Source: Verrucomicrobia subdivision 6 bacterium
GTDB taxonomy: Bacteria > Verrucomicrobiota > Verrucomicrobiia > Methylacidiphilales > Verrucolacustridaceae
Length of the DNA: 9,734 bases
Direction: 5' to 3'
Assembly (NCBI GenBank): GCA_945866245.1
Contig: CAMBGW010000030.1
Coordinates: forward strand, 1-9,734
This document shows, in pieces, positions 6,328-9,734 of this stretch. Numbering within the stretch: the first letter of the stretch is position 1; each line of letters begins with the position of its first letter. The translations under genes and the position numbers were made by a program. The notes under the pieces are model-generated. The model had not been told where the DNA came from. It made no database searches and worked only from the letters and a program-made list of their open reading frames with translations.

Positions 6328-8841
6328 CTAAAACACCGTCTTTTTCTCAGAAAACAAGTCCAGCTGATCCTTTGCATTTTGGGATGATGGCACAGCCCCT
6401 TTGGGATGAATCCGCGCTGGCTTGCCCGAGGCATCCGTTTCCTTCTCCTCCAAACCCCGAAGTATTTCACCCGCTCTTCGCAAAACCGCTGTGGGTAAAC
6501 CAGCCAGCCTGGCTACTTGAATTCCATAACTGCGGCTTGCCTCACCTTTGACAATCCTATGCAAGAACACCACTCGGTCTTTTTCCTCTCGCACATCCAC
6601 CCGAAAGTTCATCACCCCGCGCCGGGTTAAGGCTAGTTCTGCCAGCTCATGATAGTGGGTCGCGAAAAGAGTCTTCGCCTTTACCTCGTCATGTAAATAC
6701 TCCCCGACAGCCCAAGCGATACTCAAACCATCCAAGGTGCTCGTTCCACGACCGATCTCATCCAAGATCACTAAGCTATCCTTTGTGGCGTGGTTCAAAA
6801 TAAGCGCCGTTTCATTCATCTCCACGAGAAAAGTACTTTGCCCGCGGGCTAAGTCATCCCCAGCGCCGATTCGCGTAAAGATTCGGTCCAATAGAGGCAA
6901 CTCAGCCGCTTGTGCCGGCACGAAACTACCCACCTGAGCGAGTAAACAAAGAAGGGCAGCCTGCCTTAAGTAGGTACTCTTTCCCGCCATGTTTGGTCCA
7001 GTCAGTACCATAAAACTCCCCTCCCCCCCACCAATCTCGAGGTCATTGGGTACGAAGGGTTCTGCACCTCCCGCCAAAATCTGCTCTACCACAGGATGAC
7101 GCCCCGCCCGGATTCGAACGACCCCATCTTCCCTCATCACAGGACGCACATAACCCCATCGGCGCGCCACCGTGGCAAACCCGGCTAAAACATCCAGCGA
7201 CCCAATGGCCATGGCTGTTTTTTGTAGCGAACTACTGCTCGCTAGAACTCGATCCCGCAGCTGCGAAAATAAGTAAATCTCTCTGGCGATAGACTTTTCC
7301 TCTGCACCCAGAATCTTTGCCTCCACCTCTTTTAGCTCAGGAGTTACATACCGCTCGACCTGAGCCAAGGTTTGCTTCCTTTCATACTCTTGAGGGACCT
7401 GGTCTAAATTGGCTTTGGTAACTTCAATTCCATATCCAGACACCTGCTGGAACCGAATCTTGAGGCTTTTGATCCCTGTCCTTTCAACCTCCCGCGCCTG
7501 TAAGTCAGCAATCCACGATCGGCCTTCGCGCATAGCCGCACGATAGCCATCCAGAGCCTCATCAAACCCATCTCGAATCATTCCGCCCTCTCGAACTGTG
7601 GCAGGAGGATCCTCAGCCACTCCGCGCACTAGTTCTGCCACCAACTCTTGCTCCAAATGAACCTCTTGGCTCAACTTCCGATTATAGCTTCCCGAAATCT
7701 TTCCAGCCTGTGTTTGTAGTTCAGGAAGAACCTCCAGTGTGCCTCGCAAGGCCAGCAAATCTCGGGCTGTGCCCGACCCGCCTGATAAGCGCCCTACCAA
7801 TCTCGCGATATCGCGCACTTTTTGCAAAGTCTCGCGGAATTCATCCATCGCCCCGACATCCTCTAAAAAGCCGGCCACCGCACTATGTCGTTCCTCCACC
7901 TCTTTTTTCTGCCGCAAGGGTCGGAGCAGCCAACTGCGCAACTCCCTTCCTCCCATCGGAGTGTGTGTCTGGTCGATGGCACATAGCAGGCTGGTATCTG
8001 TCCCGCGGGAGGCTGACTCGATCAGTTCCAAATTTCGTTGTGTGGCAAAGTCCAACTGCAAACTTTCTTCAGAGCGAAAGGGCTTGGGAGCCTGCCAATG
8101 TCGCATCCCACTCTTTAAGGTCTCTTGTACATACCGCACTAGCGCGCCCGCGGCACCGACTGCGGGCCCCAAACCCTGACAACCAAACCCATCCAAGCTC
8201 TGTACTTGGTAATGCTCGCAAAGCATCGATCTCCCTGCATCCACTTCCAACGTCCACTCAGGAATCTTTGTGACGCGCACCCTTGAATCTACCCACGGAG
8301 CTATTTCGCTCTCCTCTTCAGAAAGTAAAAGTTCGGCAGGGTTTGATCTTCGCACTTCCTCTCGGCAAGAAATCTCATCAGCCAGATCGGTAATCCTGAA
8401 ATCTCCACTACTGACATCCAGCAGAGCGAATCCCCACTTTCCACTTTTCCCCTCCCCCCTTCGCACCGCCGCCAGCCAACGGGGAAGTTTTGGCTCCGTC
8501 AGCTCCATCCCGGTGGCGCATCCCGGGCTGAGAATCCGAGTGATTGCTCTCTCCACCATCAGCCCTGTTCTCACCTCCCCCACCTGGTCACAAAGTGCAA
8601 CTCGCCGCCCGGCCGCTAAAATCTTGGCGATATAGCCCTCCGCCGCATGGTACGGCAATCCACACATGGGAATGCTATTACGCTTGGTCAGGGTTAAATT
8701 GAGGAGCTTCGCCCCTTCCATAGCATCTTCGAAGAAAAGTTCGTAGAAATCGCCCAGCCGAAAGAAAAGAAAAGCATCCTTGGGAACCTGAGCCCGCAGC
8801 CCTTGGTACTGCCTCATCATAGGTGTTGAGCCTTCTGCCAT
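6328..8841 (-). CDS. mutS: DNA mismatch repair protein MutS
   Basis: MutS finds mispaired and looped bases in DNA and recruits MutL in an ATP-dependent manner. From the ATG at 8841 it has 837 residues, a normal length. The mismatch-reading Phe-X-Glu is in GDFYELF (Phe32, Glu34). The connector, lever and clamp regions follow, then the ATPase: Walker A TGPNMAGKST (614-623), Walker B VILDEIGRGTS (691-701) and LFATHYHEL (725-733). The C-terminus carries QLDLF (826-830), a consensus beta-clamp binding pentapeptide. The frame is open upstream to an ATG at 8901 (857 residues), but these 20 residues are not MutS-like, and MAEGSTPMMRQY matches the usual start of the family. The first choice leaves 87 bases for promoters facing the divergent gene at 8929. 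It is the first gene of an apparent unit with the glycosyltransferase and GH1 genes. Confidence 0.95.
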   Translation of the reverse strand: MAEGSTPMMRQYQGLRAQVPKDAFLFFRLGDFYELFFEDAMEGAKLLNLTLTKRNSIPMCGLPYHAAEGYIAKILAAGRRVALCDQVGEVRTGLMVERAITRILSPGCATGMELTEPKLPRWLAAVRRGEGKSGKWGFALLDVSSGDFRITDLADEISCREEVRRSNPAELLLSEEESEIAPWVDSRVRVTKIPEWTLEVDAGRSMLCEHYQVQSLDGFGCQGLGPAVGAAGALVRYVQETLKSGMRHWQAPKPFRSEESLQLDFATQRNLELIESASRGTDTSLLCAIDQTHTPMGGRELRSWLLRPLRQKKEVEERHSAVAGFLEDVGAMDEFRETLQKVRDIARLVGRLSGGSGTARDLLALRGTLEVLPELQTQAGKISGSYNRKLSQEVHLEQELVAELVRGVAEDPPATVREGGMIRDGFDEALDGYRAAMREGRSWIADLQAREVERTGIKSLKIRFQQVSGYGIEVTKANLDQVPQEYERKQTLAQVERYVTPELKEVEAKILGAEEKSIAREIYLFSQLRDRVLASSSSLQKTAMAIGSLDVLAGFATVARRWGYVRPVMREDGVVRIRAGRHPVVEQILAGGAEPFVPNDLEIGGGEGSFMVLTGPNMAGKSTYLRQAALLCLLAQVGSFVPAQAAELPLLDRIFTRIGAGDDLARGQSTFLVEMNETALILNHATKDSLVILDEIGRGTSTLDGLSIAWAVGEYLHDEVKAKTLFATHYHELAELALTRRGVMNFRVDVREEKDRVVFLHRIVKGEASRSYGIQVARLAGLPTAVLRRAGEILRGLEEKETDASGKPARIHPKGAVPSSQNAKDQLDLFSEKKTVF

Positions 8842-8850
8842 CCTCCCTTT
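8842..8850 (-). promoter_or_regulatory. Purine-rich ribosome binding sequence directly against the mutS ATG
   Basis: On the minus strand AAAGGGAGG ends immediately before the ATG at 8841. It is the strongest Shine-Dalgarno-like stretch near this gene, but a spacing of zero is unusually short. The upstream ATG at 8901 has GAGG two bases away and AGAAGG ten bases away, and so remains possible; this is why the mutS start is not certain. Confidence 0.35.
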
Positions 8851-8928
8851 TTCCCCTACTCTACCCCCCAGCTCAATCCACAAGGGATGCAGGCTGTGCA
8901 TAGCCTCGAAACCTTCTAAACTTCCAAT
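8842..8928. promoter_or_regulatory. Intergenic region between divergent mutS and the GT-like gene
   Basis: These 87 bases must hold the promoters for both directions if mutS starts at 8841. Toward mutS, TTGGAA and TATGCA lie 19 bases apart on the minus strand just inside the right end; toward the right gene, TCTAAA (8915-8920) lies seven to nine bases before the GTG. All are weak matches, and I see no terminator, tRNA or conserved leader. Confidence 0.25.
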
Positions 8929-9734
8929 GTGCGCATCATTATCACGGGCCTCGTTGGGCAGTACCCTTTTGGAGGTGTCATTTGGGACTACCTACACTAC
9001 CTCCTTGGCTTTCGCGCCTTGGGGCATGAGGTTCTTTATCTCGAGGACTCCGGCGCTTGGCCCTACGACCCCGTTGCCGGCACGATCACCGATGACTGCT
9101 CCTTCGCCCTTCGCTCTCTCAAAAAGATCTTTACCGACTTCGACCTAGCTGACTCTTGGGTCTACCGCAATGGAGCCGATGGCTCGTTCCATGGAGCCGG
9201 AGAAAGGAAAGCCCGGGAGTGGCTCAAAGATGGAGATCTTCTGGTCAATGTCTCCAGTGCTGGATGGTTGCGGGATTATGACCTTCGCGTCGGACATAAG
9301 ATGTTTATCGATGGGGACCCTATGTTTTGTCAGGTTGGTTTGCTCGACGGTTCTAACCCTCAGTACGCAGGCCGCCTCCGAAACCACGATAGCCACTTCA
9401 CTTTTGGCCTCTCCGTTGGTCAGAAAGGGTGCCTAGTACCTACGGATGGAATCACCTGGCGTCCGACTGTTCAACCCATCGCCCTGGATCAGTGGCCGGT
9501 AACCGCTTCCCCTGCGCAATCTCCATGGACAACGGTGATGAACTGGGCCAGCTACCAACCCAAGATCTGGGAAGGTAAAAACTACGGACAAAAGAATCTG
9601 GAGTTTGCCAAGTTTCAAAAGCTTCCAGAAAAAACTCGGGTTCCCCTCCGCCTCGCCATGGGTATGGGAGTCGATGGCCAACGACCCGCGCAGCAACTTC
9701 GTGGTTTAGGATGGGACCTCGTGGAACCGCAAGA
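8929..9734 (+). CDS. Glycosyltransferase-like protein of unknown substrate (GT-B-type N-terminal half), 3' end cut by window edge
   Basis: The frame is open from a GTG at 8929 to the window end (268 codons); an in-frame TAA lies 12 bases upstream, so the true start cannot be further out. The protein begins RIIITGLVGQYPFGG and continues with ALGHEVLYLEDSG (32-44), the layout of a GT-B N-terminal Rossmann domain with an acceptor-side glycine loop. Other recognisable stretches are DLLVNVSSAGWL (103-114), MFIDGDPMFCQV (124-135), HDSHFTFG (153-160) and TTVMNWASYQP (202-212). I recall this pattern from uncharacterised bacterial proteins annotated as glycosyltransferase-like, but cannot name substrate or pathway. 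The C-terminal nucleotide-sugar domain would be beyond the edge. There is no signal peptide. The start overlaps an out-of-frame ATG (8927) and has no Shine-Dalgarno. It is head-to-head with mutS, and no gene in the window clarifies its role. Confidence 0.75.
   Translation, partial: MRIIITGLVGQYPFGGVIWDYLHYLLGFRALGHEVLYLEDSGAWPYDPVAGTITDDCSFALRSLKKIFTDFDLADSWVYRNGADGSFHGAGERKAREWLKDGDLLVNVSSAGWLRDYDLRVGHKMFIDGDPMFCQVGLLDGSNPQYAGRLRNHDSHFTFGLSVGQKGCLVPTDGITWRPTVQPIALDQWPVTASPAQSPWTTVMNWASYQPKIWEGKNYGQKNLEFAKFQKLPEKTRVPLRLAMGMGVDGQRPAQQLRGLGWDLVEPQ

Noticed and set aside
7710..8273. Long plus-strand open frames (7710-8273 and 7739-8179) opposite mutS
   Set aside because: They lie fully antisense to well-conserved MutS coding sequence, overlap each other in different frames, and their translations are low-complexity Ser/Pro/Arg-rich with no recognisable domain.
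1..9734. Mobile element, CRISPR array, defence system, tRNA or rRNA
   Set aside because: I saw no transposase or integrase motifs, regularly spaced repeats, tRNA-like cloverleaf or rRNA stretches, and nearly all bases are accounted for by recognised genes.

Overview
This 9.7 kb window is almost fully coding and looks like ordinary bacterial chromosome of intermediate GC content. It shows no mobile element, rRNA, tRNA or CRISPR array. IF-1, MutS and a cysD/cysNC pair mark it as bacterial. The style of the GH1 enzyme, the IF-1 and the GT-B-like protein at the right edge reminds me of the Verrucomicrobiota/PVC group. That placement is an impression from recalled sequences, not a demonstrated assignment.

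Left third (1-3278), assimilatory sulfate activation and reduction. On the minus strand cysD runs into a fused cysNC with a 4-base GTGA overlap; cysNC is cut by the left edge inside its APS kinase domain. Divergent from cysD, after only 40 bases, is cysH on the plus strand. Together these genes would turn sulfate into APS (CysD plus the CysN part), APS into PAPS (the CysC part) and PAPS into sulfite (CysH). CysH lacks the cysteine pairs of iron-sulfur APS reductases, which fits a PAPS route and the fused kinase. No sulfite reductase is present in the window.

Middle (3301-3587), infA. A small IF-1 gene with a C-terminal extension follows cysH on the plus strand. A strong predicted RNA hairpin (9 bp plus 5 bp) covers its ribosome binding region and start codon. 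Its stop codon overlaps the stop codon of the convergent GH1 gene.

Right two thirds (3584-8841, minus strand), an apparent mutS > glycolipid-type glycosyltransferase > GH1 glycosidase transcription unit. The glycosyltransferase belongs to the MGDG synthase/UgtP-type family and shares an ATGA overlap with the GH1 gene, so the two are probably translated together and may act on the same glycoconjugate. MutS is complete, with mismatch-reading, ATPase and clamp-binding motifs.

Right edge (8929-9734, plus strand). A gene divergent from mutS begins with GTG and runs out of the window. It resembles GT-B glycosyltransferase-like proteins of unknown substrate.

The main points for a second look are the hairpin over the infA start, the coupled lipid glycosyltransferase/GH1 pair, the compact divergent cysD/cysH control region with possible leaderless transcription, and the uncharacterised GT-like gene.
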